Positions 38,956 to 46,456 of a stretch of 47,211 nucleotides of DNA are shown piece after piece. The stretch comes from Streptomyces ureilyticus (GTDB lineage Bacteria; Actinomycetota; Actinomycetes; Streptomycetales; Streptomycetaceae). Numbering within the stretch: the stretch's first letter is position 1; the number at the start of each line of letters is the position of its first letter. Position numbers and translations under genes: made by a program. The notes under the pieces were generated by a model. That model searched no databases and had not been told where the DNA came from. It worked only from the letters and a program-made list of their open reading frames with translations. The DNA lies in NCBI RefSeq assembly GCF_011045025.1, contig NZ_JAAKZX010000061.1:1-47211 (forward strand). The letters are read 5' to 3'.

Positions 38956-40304
38956 CCGGGCAGTCGTACGCGGTCTCCGTGCCGAAGGGCTACCGGGTCG
39001 GACCGTGGGAGATCCGCGAACCCCTCGCCTCCGGCGCCTTCGCCACCGTCTACACGGCCCGGCTCGCCGGCGGCGCGCAGCCGGACCTGCCCCGTCAGGC
39101 GGCGCTGAAGTTCCTGCCCACCGGCACCCGCACCCCGCGCCAGTTGCGTCATCTGCGCGAACTGGCCGAGCGCGAGGTGGAGTTGCTGGGGCGGCTGCGC
39201 GCACCCCGCCTGATCCGGATGTACGACACCCTGACGGTCGACGACCCGGACCACCCGGAGCTGGACGGCGCCACCGTCCTCGTACTGGAAGAGGCCGAAG
39301 GCTCCCTGGACGTCGTACTGGACCGGACTCCGGCGCCCGACTCCGGCCCCGCACTCCTGGCCCAGATCTGCGAGGGCCTGCACCAGCTGCACCACGCGGG
39401 CTGGGTCCACGGCGACCTGAAACCGGCCAACGTGCTGCTGATGAAGGACGGCACGGTCCGGCTGGCCGACTTCAACCTGGCGGCCGAGATGGAGGGCACC
39501 CACGCCTACGCCCCCGCATTCGCCACCCCGGACTACACCCCACCGGAACTGCTCTGGTCCGAGATGGACGAGCGGGGTACGCGGATCCGGCCCACCGCCG
39601 ACATCTGGGCCTTCGGCGTCCTCGCCCATGTCGTCCTGACGGGAGCGTTCCCGCTGCCCGGCGGCAGCACGGAGGCGCGCGCCGACGCGGCGACGCGCTA
39701 TGCCCGGGGCGCCGAGGAGCTGCGCCTGTCCCCCCAACTCCCCGAGGCCTGGCGAGAGATCGTCCACGACTGCCTGGCCCCCACGCACGAGGACCGGTCC
39801 ACGCGCGCCGCCGGCACCGCCGCACTGCTGCGCCGGGTGGAAGAGGCCGCGGGCACCTCCCCCTCGGCCCGGCTGCCGAGGCTGCGGCCCCGGAAGTGGC
39901 GCGGCCCTGTCCTGGCGGCAGCGGTCGCCGCCGCGTTGCTGGCCACGGCGACGGTGACGTACGCGCTGCGGGACCAGGACCAGGCCCCGGCCGCCTCGGC
40001 ACCGGCCAGCTGCGAGAAGCCCGCGATGTACGAGGACGAGACCCACGGCCGCGGCTACACGGCGGGCTGGAACGGCACCTGGGACTTCGTCATCAAGCAG
40101 GGCGACGGAGGCAGCCAGGTCAAAGAGGCCCAGTGCCTGCTCAAGCACCGTCACGGCATCACCCAAGTCGGCGAGGTGGACGGCGACTTCGGCCCTCTGA
40201 CCCACGCGGCCGTCGTCACCTTCCAGAAGCGGGCCGGCCTGGACGCGGACGGAGCGGTGGGCCCGGACACGTGGCGCGCGCTGCGCACGGCCGCGAAGAA
40301 CTGA
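38952..40304 (+). CDS. Ser/Thr protein kinase with peptidoglycan-binding ectodomain (1)
   Basis: A 450-residue PknB-like kinase. The glycine loop is 'LASGAFATVY', the ATP lysine K53 in 'AALKFLP', the catalytic loop H153-G-D155-L-K-P-A-N, and the metal loop D173-F-N175 instead of DFG. Arg of the usual HRD is replaced by Gly, so this is a non-RD kinase that may not need activation-loop phosphorylation. A proline-ended 'YTPPELLW' replaces APE. A membrane helix (about 319-339) leads to an outer PGB domain with Cys354, Cys395 in 'KEAQCLLKH' and 'VDGDFGPLTHAAVVTFQKRA'. The GTG start overlaps the FHA-like gene. The combination suggests that wall binding outside controls phosphorylation inside. Confidence 0.92.
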   Translation: MTGQSYAVSVPKGYRVGPWEIREPLASGAFATVYTARLAGGAQPDLPRQAALKFLPTGTRTPRQLRHLRELAEREVELLGRLRAPRLIRMYDTLTVDDPDHPELDGATVLVLEEAEGSLDVVLDRTPAPDSGPALLAQICEGLHQLHHAGWVHGDLKPANVLLMKDGTVRLADFNLAAEMEGTHAYAPAFATPDYTPPELLWSEMDERGTRIRPTADIWAFGVLAHVVLTGAFPLPGGSTEARADAATRYARGAEELRLSPQLPEAWREIVHDCLAPTHEDRSTRAAGTAALLRRVEEAAGTSPSARLPRLRPRKWRGPVLAAAVAAALLATATVTYALRDQDQAPAASAPASCEKPAMYEDETHGRGYTAGWNGTWDFVIKQGDGGSQVKEAQCLLKHRHGITQVGEVDGDFGPLTHAAVVTFQKRAGLDADGAVGPDTWRALRTAAKN

Positions 40305-40366
40305 CCTGGCGCTCCGGACCTGGTGCTCATCCGGTCACTGTGCCGCGGATGGGGTGTGGTGGGGAA

Positions 40367-40387
40367 CCTGGAGAGTTTCAGGTACCG
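40367..40387. promoter_or_regulatory. Conserved 21-base motif upstream of the first secreted PGB gene
   Basis: CCTGGA-GAG-TTTCAGGTACCG, 64 bases before the TTG start at 40451. The same pattern with a different central triplet is at 41419-41439, followed in both cases by a CCGCCCCG-type stretch. Probable promoter or operator. Confidence 0.6.
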
Positions 40388-40450
40388 CTCCCGCCCCGCC
40401 GCGCACAGACTCCGTACGACGGACACCGGCAGCAGACAACGGGGGATCTC

Positions 40451-40888
40451 TTGCGTACAGCACAAGCACGGAATCGATGCGCACTGGTCATCGCGGGCAC
40501 GGCTCTCGCGGGCACCACGCTGGTGCTGGCGACTCCTTCGGCCAACGCCACACCGGCCGAGGGCGTGGCCGTACAGGCGACATCCGCCAGCGCACCCTGC
40601 AAGGACCGCCACGTCATCTTCACCGTCGACGGCACTCCTTACCACGGCTTCGACTACAGCAAAACGCTGACGACCGTCATCTCCAAGGGCTCCCAGGGCA
40701 ATGTCGTCAAGGAGGCCCAGTGCCTGCTGGAGTACGTCGAGTGCGCTCCGGGCACGGTGGACGGCATCTTCGGGGACAAGACCAGGGCCGCGACGATCCG
40801 CTTCCAGGCGAAGAACGGCCTGGATACCGACGGCTCGATCGGCCCGAAGACCTGGCCGAAGCTGCGCGATCACCCCAAGAACTGCTGA
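40451..40888 (+). CDS. Secreted peptidoglycan-binding protein 1
   Basis: A 145-residue protein with an N-terminal signal peptide ('RTAQARNRCALVIAGTALAG', cleavage near residue 33 after 'SANA') and a PG_binding_1 domain 'VVKEAQCLLEYVECAPGTVD' then 'GIFGDKTRAATIRFQAKNGL' and 'SIGPKTWPKLR'. Four cysteines (50, 91, 98, 145) include the pair conserved in the kinases and the XRE-PGB regulator. No enzymatic domain is present, so it probably acts as a wall-bound adaptor or competitor. TTG 40451 is preceded by GGGGG at 40441-40445; no ATG or GTG gives a better signal peptide. Confidence 0.85.
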   Translation: MRTAQARNRCALVIAGTALAGTTLVLATPSANATPAEGVAVQATSASAPCKDRHVIFTVDGTPYHGFDYSKTLTTVISKGSQGNVVKEAQCLLEYVECAPGTVDGIFGDKTRAATIRFQAKNGLDTDGSIGPKTWPKLRDHPKNC

Positions 40889-40936
40889 GCCGCAGCCCCC
40901 GGCCAAAAACCAACAAGGAAAGGGAAGGGAAGAACC

Positions 40937-41395
40937 ATGCCCCGAAGCAGTTCACCCCGTGTCCAGGCCGCCCTCGCCACCGGAGCCCTCACCGCCACGC
41001 TCCTCACCGGAGCGGTCGCCGCCGCCCCGGCCGCCTCATCGGCGTCGTACCCGACTTGCAACGCCGTCAAGACGGTGTCCCTGTCCTCGACGACCAAGGT
41101 CAGGCAGCCCTACTACACGGGCACCGGCACCAGGAACTGCGTCCTGGCCTCCGGAAGCAGCAGCACGGCCGTCACCGCGCTCCAGGACGCCCTGATCACC
41201 TGCTACAAGGAGGACACGGGCGGCAAGGACGGGATCTACGGCAGCAAGACGAAGCGGGCCGTGTGGAACGTCCAGGGCGAGTACGACAACCTCACCCAGG
41301 ACGGCGTCTACGGCCCGGCCACCCGCAAGATGATGGGCTGGCGCGTCTACTACAACGGCAACGCCACCACCCAGTGCACGGCGCCGGGCACCTGA
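40937..41395 (+). CDS. Secreted peptidoglycan-binding-like protein 2
   Basis: A 152-residue exported protein. The signal peptide runs to about residue 37 ('AAPAASSAS'), followed by a shortened PGB-like fold: 'TALQDALITCYKEDTGGKDG', 'IYGSKTKRAVWNVQGEYDNL', 'DGVYGPATRKMMG'. Four cysteines (41, 68, 89, 147). It differs from the other PGB domains in lacking the QC-L motif but keeps the GIYG/GVYG turn and the terminal G-P. ATG 40937 has AGGAAAGGGAAGG upstream. It follows the first secreted gene by 48 bases, probably in one transcript. Confidence 0.85.
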   Translation: MPRSSSPRVQAALATGALTATLLTGAVAAAPAASSASYPTCNAVKTVSLSSTTKVRQPYYTGTGTRNCVLASGSSSTAVTALQDALITCYKEDTGGKDGIYGSKTKRAVWNVQGEYDNLTQDGVYGPATRKMMGWRVYYNGNATTQCTAPGT

Positions 41396-41418
41396 GGTGA
41401 GACAGGGCGCGGGGCGAC

Positions 41419-41439
41419 CCTGGAACCTTTCAGGTACCG
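41419..41439. promoter_or_regulatory. Second copy of the conserved 21-base motif
   Basis: CCTGGA-ACC-TTTCAGGTACCG, identical to 40367-40387 at 18 of 21 positions. The only downstream items before the terminator at 41503 are a hairpin (about 41469-41495) and a 17-codon frame, so a transcript from here would be very short. Confidence 0.55.
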
Positions 41440-41502
41440 CCCTCCCGCCCCGTCCGCCACCATGGCTCCGTGCCGTCCCCGGGGGGAGACGGTACGGCTG
41501 AC

Positions 41503-41546
41503 AAGGCCGCAGTGAGCATCACGGTCTCCGTGCTCACCGCGGCCTT
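41503..41546. terminator. Long hairpin terminator downstream of the secreted PGB genes
   Basis: Arms AAGGCCGC-A-GTGAGCA and TGCTCAC-C-GCGGCCTT around a 12-base loop, with a nearly complete 16-base stem. It ends the PGB transcript or the short transcript proposed from the motif at 41419. Confidence 0.85.
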
Positions 41547-41750
41547 CCCCGTTGCACCACCCCATGCAATGAGCCCTTCCCAACGCCCTGTCTCCCGCCA
41601 GTGATTGGCGGCGATTGCGGTACGAGACGCATGGGGCCGCGATAGCCTCACACGACCCGGGGTGACAGCAGAGACCAGCACGCCACGGATGAACAACACC
41701 GACCAGCACCACCACACCGCGGACGAACAGCACATCGGGGGATCGGACCC

Positions 41751-43715
41751 ATGTCAGACCAGCGACCCCAGTCGCCGCACTCGCCGGCGACCGGGAACGC
41801 CGCGCTGGAACAGGCCGGCGCCACCCCGCTGCAACCCTCGGATCCGCGGCAGATCGGCCCGTACGTACCGTTGGGGCGGCTCGGCAGCGGCGGGATGGGG
41901 CGGGTCTATCTGGCGCGGCAAGTGGACGACGGGCCGGGGCTCGCCGCGGTCAAGGTGATCAGGCCCGAGTACGCCGAAGACGCTGACTTCCGGCGGCGGT
42001 TCGAGCGCGAGGCGGCCGTGCACGCCCGGGTCGGACCGCCACACGCTCCGGAACTGCTGGGCACCGGGTTCCAGGACGAGCTGCTGTGGATGGCCACGCG
42101 GTATCTGCCCGGCCTCAGCCTCTCGGACGCCGTCAAGGAGTGCGGCGTACTGGAACCGGCGGGCGCCTGGCGCCTCGTGGCGGAACTCGGCCGGGCCCTG
42201 TCGGCGCTGTCCGCCGAAGGGGTCGTACACCGGGACCTCAAGCCGTCCAACGTGATCCTTTCCGAACAGGGCGCGCACGTCATCGACTTCGGCATCTCGC
42301 AGGCCGTGGACGCCAGCGCGATCACCGGCACCGGCAACCGGGTCGGCACCCCCTCCTTCATGTCGCCGGAGTACCTCAGAGAGGGCCGCTGCGACACCGC
42401 CTCGGACGTGTTCTCGCTCGCGGGCACGCTCGTGTACGCCACCACCGGGCACGCTCCGTTCGGTGACGGCACCGGAGTGGACGTACTGCACCGGGTGGCG
42501 TACGAGGAGCCCGACGCGGAGGTCATGCGCGAACTCGAGGCCATGGACGCCTCGTTGGCCGACCTGCTCGACACCTGCCTGGCCAAGGATCCCGCCGGAC
42601 GGCCGAGCCCGCAGGAGCTGATCGAAGCGGCCGAGGCGTACGGCGACAGCAGCTCCGCGACGCCCCCTTGGCAGGCGCCGCTCGACTCCCGGCTGCTCGA
42701 GCGCCGCCAGGCCTCCGAGGTGCTGCGGCATGCCGCCGTCCAGCAGACCGGTCACTTGCGCACGCCCACTCAGCGGGTGGCCGCCCCTGCTCCGGGGCCG
42801 GGATTCGGGCCGGCTACGCCGCAGGGGGCGTACGGGGCGGGGTCGCAGCAGACGCCCCCGGGTGCGTACGGGGTGGGGGCGCAGACGCCTCCGTACGGCT
42901 CTGGATCACAGACCCCACCGGGTCCGTACGGTGCGCCGACGCCGCCGGGGCAGTTCGGTCCGCCCTCGGTCGGCTCACCGCAGCCGGGATCCGCGCCCGG
43001 TCATCCTCCGGCCGGCGGGCGAGGCAACGGGGGCGGGCGTGGGCGCAAGAAGGTGTACTTCGCCGTCGTCGCGGGGCTCGCGGTGTGTGCCGTCGCCGTG
43101 AGCGCCTTCCTGCTCACCCGGCCGGCGAACGAGGACACGGATGCGTCTTCGACACCGACGGCCTCCGAGACCCGCACCCCCGATGACAAGGCGAGGGCGC
43201 CGCTGCCCAGCGCCTCCGATCCCTCCCCCTCCCCCAGCAAGGAGAAGGAAGAGAAGGAGGAGGACGGAAGCGGCAAGGAGAGCGCCTCCCCCGGAGGAGC
43301 CGGAGCCGCGGCCGGGGGCGACACGGGCGGGGGTCAGGGCACCACGCCCACGGCGACCCCGTCGGCCACGCCGTCCAGCGGGAACGGCGGCGGCAGTGGC
43401 GGGAGCGGTGGCGGCACCACCCCGCGCCCCTCCCCGACCAAGAGCACGGCCGAGCCTGCCAAACCGCCGTGGATCTCGCAGTGCACGTACTACTCCGGCA
43501 CCCAGCTCACGCAACTGGGCGACAAGAACCGGCGGGTGACGCAGGTGCAGTGCATGCTCACCAAACGCGGGTACGGCGTCGGGGCCGCGGGGGTGGACGG
43601 CCAGTTCGGCCAGGCCACCTTGAGGGCGGTGAAGCGGTTCCAGGGCGACAAGGGACTGAACGTCGACGGCGACGTGGGGCCCAACACCTGGGCGGCGCTG
43701 CGCAGTAGGACGTAA
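41751..43715 (+). CDS. Ser/Thr protein kinase with peptidoglycan-binding ectodomain (2)
   Basis: A 654-residue PknB-like kinase. Typical motifs: glycine loop 'LGSGGMGRVYLAR', 'AAVKVIRPEY', catalytic loop 'HRDLKPSNVIL', metal loop 'DFGISQAVD', 'GTPSFMSPEYL' and 'SDVFSLAGTLVYATTG'. Unlike the first kinase it keeps HRD and DFG. A Pro/Gly/Tyr-rich cytoplasmic linker with PPGxYG repeats (about 340-425), a membrane helix (about 435-456), a Ser/Thr/Glu-rich outer stalk and a C-terminal PGB domain follow, with Cys578 and Cys601 ('TQVQCMLTKRGYG') and 'VDGQFGQATLRAVKRFQGDK'. ATG 41751 has GGGGGAT upstream. The PGB domain presumably reports on the wall, as PASTA domains do in PknB. Confidence 0.95.
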   Translation: MSDQRPQSPHSPATGNAALEQAGATPLQPSDPRQIGPYVPLGRLGSGGMGRVYLARQVDDGPGLAAVKVIRPEYAEDADFRRRFEREAAVHARVGPPHAPELLGTGFQDELLWMATRYLPGLSLSDAVKECGVLEPAGAWRLVAELGRALSALSAEGVVHRDLKPSNVILSEQGAHVIDFGISQAVDASAITGTGNRVGTPSFMSPEYLREGRCDTASDVFSLAGTLVYATTGHAPFGDGTGVDVLHRVAYEEPDAEVMRELEAMDASLADLLDTCLAKDPAGRPSPQELIEAAEAYGDSSSATPPWQAPLDSRLLERRQASEVLRHAAVQQTGHLRTPTQRVAAPAPGPGFGPATPQGAYGAGSQQTPPGAYGVGAQTPPYGSGSQTPPGPYGAPTPPGQFGPPSVGSPQPGSAPGHPPAGGRGNGGGRGRKKVYFAVVAGLAVCAVAVSAFLLTRPANEDTDASSTPTASETRTPDDKARAPLPSASDPSPSPSKEKEEKEEDGSGKESASPGGAGAAAGGDTGGGQGTTPTATPSATPSSGNGGGSGGSGGGTTPRPSPTKSTAEPAKPPWISQCTYYSGTQLTQLGDKNRRVTQVQCMLTKRGYGVGAAGVDGQFGQATLRAVKRFQGDKGLNVDGDVGPNTWAALRSRT

Positions 43716-43752
43716 CGGGCAGTAGGACGTAACAGGCAGTAGGACGCAGCAG
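43702..43752. repeat. Three 17-bp tandem repeats across the kinase stop codon
   Basis: Copies of GCAGTAGGACGTAACGG at 43702-43718, 43719-43735 and 43736-43752, the last diverged (GCAGTAGGACGCAGCAG). The TAA of the first copy is the kinase's stop codon, so the repeat duplicates the gene end. Confidence 0.9.
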
Positions 43753-43757
43753 ACGGC

Positions 43758-43790
43758 AACGGCCCGCCGGTGCACCACCGGCGGGCCGTT
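43758..43790. terminator. Bidirectional hairpin between kinase 2 and purH
   Basis: Perfect 15-base arms AACGGCCCGCCGGTG and CACCGGCGGGCCGTT with a 3-base loop between convergent genes. Confidence 0.92.
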
Positions 43791-43813
43791 CGCGCTTCCA
43801 GTCAGTGACAGCG

Positions 43814-45385
43814 TCAGTGGAAGAAGTGGCGCGTCCCCGTGAAGTACATCGTGATGCCCGCCTTCTGGGCGGCCTCCACGACCTGCTCGTCACGGACCGA
43901 ACCGCCCGGCTGGACGATGGCCTTGACGCCGGCGGCGCTCAGGACATCGATGTTGTCGGGGAACGGGAAGAACGCGTCCGACGCGACATACGAGTCACGT
44001 GCCCGCTCGGCCCCGGCGCGCTCAACGGCCAGCTTGCAGGAGTCGACCCGGTTCACCTGCCCCATCCCGACCCCGACCGAAGCCCCGTCCTTCGCGAGCA
44101 GGATGGCGTTGGACTTCACGGCCCGGCAGGCCCGCCAGGCGAAGGCGAGATCCGCCAGCTCGTCGGCGGACAGGGCCTCGCCGGTGGCGAGGGTCCAGTT
44201 GGCCGGGTCGTCGCCCTCGGCCTGGAGTACGTCCGTGATCTGGGCGAGACCGCCGCCGTCGATCGGCTTGAACTCGGCCGGGGGCTGCGGGACTTCGGGA
44301 CAGCGAAGGACGCGGATGTTCTTCTTGCGGGCGAGGATCTCGACCGCGCCGTCCTCGTAATCCGGGGCGACGATGACCTCGGTGAAGATCTCGGCGACCT
44401 GCTCGGCCATCGCCATGGACACCGGACGGTTGACGGCGATCACGCCACCGAAGGCGGACAGCGGGTCGCAGGCGTGGGCCTTACGGTGCGCCTCGGCGAC
44501 ATCGGCACCGACGGCAATCCCGCACGGGTTGGCGTGCTTGATGATCGCGACGCAGGGCTCACTGTGGTCGTACGCGGCCCGGCGCGCGGCATCGGTGTCC
44601 GTGTAGTTGTTGTACGACATCTCCTTGCCGTGCAACTGCTCGGCCTCGGCGAGGCCGCCGCAGCCGCCCGTGTAGAGGGCGGCGGGCTGGTGCGGGTTCT
44701 CGCCGTACCGCAGCACGTTCTTGCGCTCGTACGTGACGCCGATGAAGCCGGGGAACTCCCCGCCGTCACCCGCGTAGTCGGCGGAGAACCAGCCGGCAAC
44801 CGCCACGTCGTACTCGGCGGTGTGCCGGAACGCCTCCGCGGCGAGCCGCTTGCGCGCGGTGAGGTCGAAACCGCCGTCCGCGACCGCCTTGAGGACGTCG
44901 CCGTAGCGGTCGGGGCTGACGACGACCGCCACGGAGGGGTGGTTCTTGGCGGCGGCCCGGACCATGGAGGGACCGCCGATGTCGATCTGCTCGACGCACT
45001 CGTCGGGCGAGGCGCCCGAGGCGACGGTCTCGGTGAAGGGGTAGAGGTTCACGACGACGAGATCGAAGGGCTCGACGCCCAGCTCGGTCAGCTGGTCGCG
45101 GTGGTCCTCGAGCCGCAGATCGGCGAGGATCCCGGCGTGCACGCGCGGGTGCAGCGTCTTGACCCGGCCGTCCAGGCACTCGGGGAACCCGGTGAGTTCC
45201 TCGACCTTGGTGACCGGTACGCCCGCGGCGGCGATCCGGCCGGCCGTGGAACCGGTGGAGACGAGTGCGACCCCGGCCTCATGCAGCCCGCGGGCGAGGT
45301 CTTCGAGCCCGGTCTTGTCGTAGACGCTGATGAGCGCACGCTTGATCGGGCGCTGTGTGCCTTCCGTGGTCACTTCGGCGGTCAC
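43814..45385 (-). CDS. purH: Bifunctional AICAR transformylase / IMP cyclohydrolase
   Basis: A 523-residue enzyme for the last two steps of IMP synthesis: formylation of AICAR by 10-formyl-THF, then ring closure. The N-terminal IMP cyclohydrolase part has 'ALISVYDKTGLEDLARGLHE', 'STGSTAGRIAAAGVPVTKVE' and 'LHPRVHAGILADL'; the transformylase part has the catalytic Lys-His of 'IIKHANPCGIAVG' and 'SDAFFPFPDNIDVLSAAGVK'. The start is GTG at 45385, overlapping the purN stop as GTGA, so the two are coupled. Ends 24 bases from the terminator shared with the kinase gene. Confidence 0.97.
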   Translation of the reverse strand: MTAEVTTEGTQRPIKRALISVYDKTGLEDLARGLHEAGVALVSTGSTAGRIAAAGVPVTKVEELTGFPECLDGRVKTLHPRVHAGILADLRLEDHRDQLTELGVEPFDLVVVNLYPFTETVASGASPDECVEQIDIGGPSMVRAAAKNHPSVAVVVSPDRYGDVLKAVADGGFDLTARKRLAAEAFRHTAEYDVAVAGWFSADYAGDGGEFPGFIGVTYERKNVLRYGENPHQPAALYTGGCGGLAEAEQLHGKEMSYNNYTDTDAARRAAYDHSEPCVAIIKHANPCGIAVGADVAEAHRKAHACDPLSAFGGVIAVNRPVSMAMAEQVAEIFTEVIVAPDYEDGAVEILARKKNIRVLRCPEVPQPPAEFKPIDGGGLAQITDVLQAEGDDPANWTLATGEALSADELADLAFAWRACRAVKSNAILLAKDGASVGVGMGQVNRVDSCKLAVERAGAERARDSYVASDAFFPFPDNIDVLSAAGVKAIVQPGGSVRDEQVVEAAQKAGITMYFTGTRHFFH

Positions 45386-46020
45386 GGGTTAACTACCTTT
45401 CGTCCCTCGATGCGATAGCCGTGACGGGCGAGCCGCCCCACGACATCGACGAGCAGCCTTCGTTCGACTTCCTTGATGCGCTCATGGAGAGCGGCACCTT
45501 CGTCTTCGTAGTCCTCGTCCCGGACCTCGACCACGCCCTGAGCGATGATCGGGCCGGTGTCGACGCCGTCGTCGACGAAGTGGACGGTGCAGCCGGTGAC
45601 CTTCACGCCGTACGCGAGGGCGTCGCGGACCCCGTGCGCTCCCGGGAAGCTGGGCAGCAGCGCGGGGTGGGTGTTCACGAACCGGCCGCCGAAGCGGGCC
45701 AGGAACTCCTTGCCCACGATTTTCATGAATCCGGCCGAGACGACCAGATCCGGCTCGTACGCCGCCGTGGCCTCGGTCAGCGCACTGTCCCACTCTTCCC
45801 TGGTCGCGTGGTCCTTCACGCGGCACACGAAGGTGGGCAGTCCCGCGCGCTCGGCACGGGCGAGGCCCTCGATGCCGTCGCGGTCGGCGCCGACCGCGAC
45901 GATCTCTGCCCCGTAGACGGTCCTGCCCTGCGTCGCGATCGCGTTGAGGAGAGCCTGCAGGTTCGTACCTGATCCGGAAACCAGCACGACGAGGCGCTTG
46001 GCCACGGGATTGGCGGCCAC
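45382..46020 (-). CDS. purN: Phosphoribosylglycinamide formyltransferase
   Basis: A 212-residue formyltransferase for step 3 of purine synthesis, using 10-formyl-THF. Motifs: 'VVLVSGSGTNLQALL', 'VGADRDGIEGLARAE', 'SAGFMKIVGKEFL', 'GRFVNTHPALLPSFPGAHG' (catalytic Asn-His) and 'VHFVDDGVDTGPIIAQ' (catalytic Asp). GTG 46020 ('VAANPVAKRLVVLVSG') has AAAGGG about ten bases upstream; the frame remains open to 46413 but without family sequence. Coupled to purH; FolD and GlyA from the same window supply its one-carbon units. Confidence 0.96.
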   Translation of the reverse strand: MAANPVAKRLVVLVSGSGTNLQALLNAIATQGRTVYGAEIVAVGADRDGIEGLARAERAGLPTFVCRVKDHATREEWDSALTEATAAYEPDLVVSAGFMKIVGKEFLARFGGRFVNTHPALLPSFPGAHGVRDALAYGVKVTGCTVHFVDDGVDTGPIIAQGVVEVRDEDYEDEGAALHERIKEVERRLLVDVVGRLARHGYRIEGRKVVNP

Positions 46021-46299
46021 GGCAGGGCCCTTTCTCGGGAGAGCGTTTGTAGGGTCGTACGAATGCTTCACGCCCCCTGATACGGGGAAGTCTACGAAGC
46101 GGCCGACCGTCAGCAACGATACCGGCACAGCGATCGGCCCTCGCGGGACGGGGGCGTGGCCGGAAGGTAGCGTCTGGGAAGGATCCGTCGGGGAACACGG
46201 CCAGGTGGGGGAACGCCTCTGCCGCATGGGACGTTGACCAGGGGCGGGGACAAAACTCGGAGGACGGGCACGAAACCTGGGACACGACGCCCGCCGTAT

Positions 46300-46338
46300 G
46301 CTCCACCCGCTTGCTCCACCCGCTTGCTCCACCGCCCG
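46300..46338. repeat. 13-bp tandem repeat tract A
   Basis: GCTCCACCCGCTT occurs at 46300-46312 and 46313-46325, with a diverged third copy from 46326. Confidence 0.85.
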
Positions 46339-46377
46339 CTCGACCAGCCCGAACCCTCGATATCGCTCCACGAACCT

Positions 46378-46437
46378 GATTCGCAGACCCGATTCGCAGA
46401 CTCGATTCACCACTTGATCCGCAGACTTGATTCACCA
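46378..46437. repeat. 13-bp tandem repeat tract B
   Basis: GATTCGCAGACCC (46378-46390), GATTCGCAGACTC (46391-46403), then GATTCACCACTT, GATCCGCAGACTT and GATTCACC. About four and a half diverging copies, ending 20 bases before the ATG of the next gene. Confidence 0.85.
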
Positions 46438-46456
46438 AGGGGAAGACGCACACCTG

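Larger units (their letters stand above)
46021..46456. other. Divergent intergenic region upstream of purN with short tandem repeats
   Basis: About 436 bases between purN and the divergent gene at 46457. It contains two tracts of 13-base repeats (see 46300 and 46378) and no convincing gene. The promoter of purN should lie near 46030-46100; I see no clear box there. Confidence 0.5.

Noticed and set aside
41461..41514. 17-codon frame after the second 21-base motif
   Set aside because: No ribosome-binding site near its ATG and no hydrophobic or conserved feature; the hairpins fit an RNA or a terminator better.
46300..46437. Tandem repeats considered as a CRISPR array
   Set aside because: The units are directly adjacent without spacers, and no cas genes are present.
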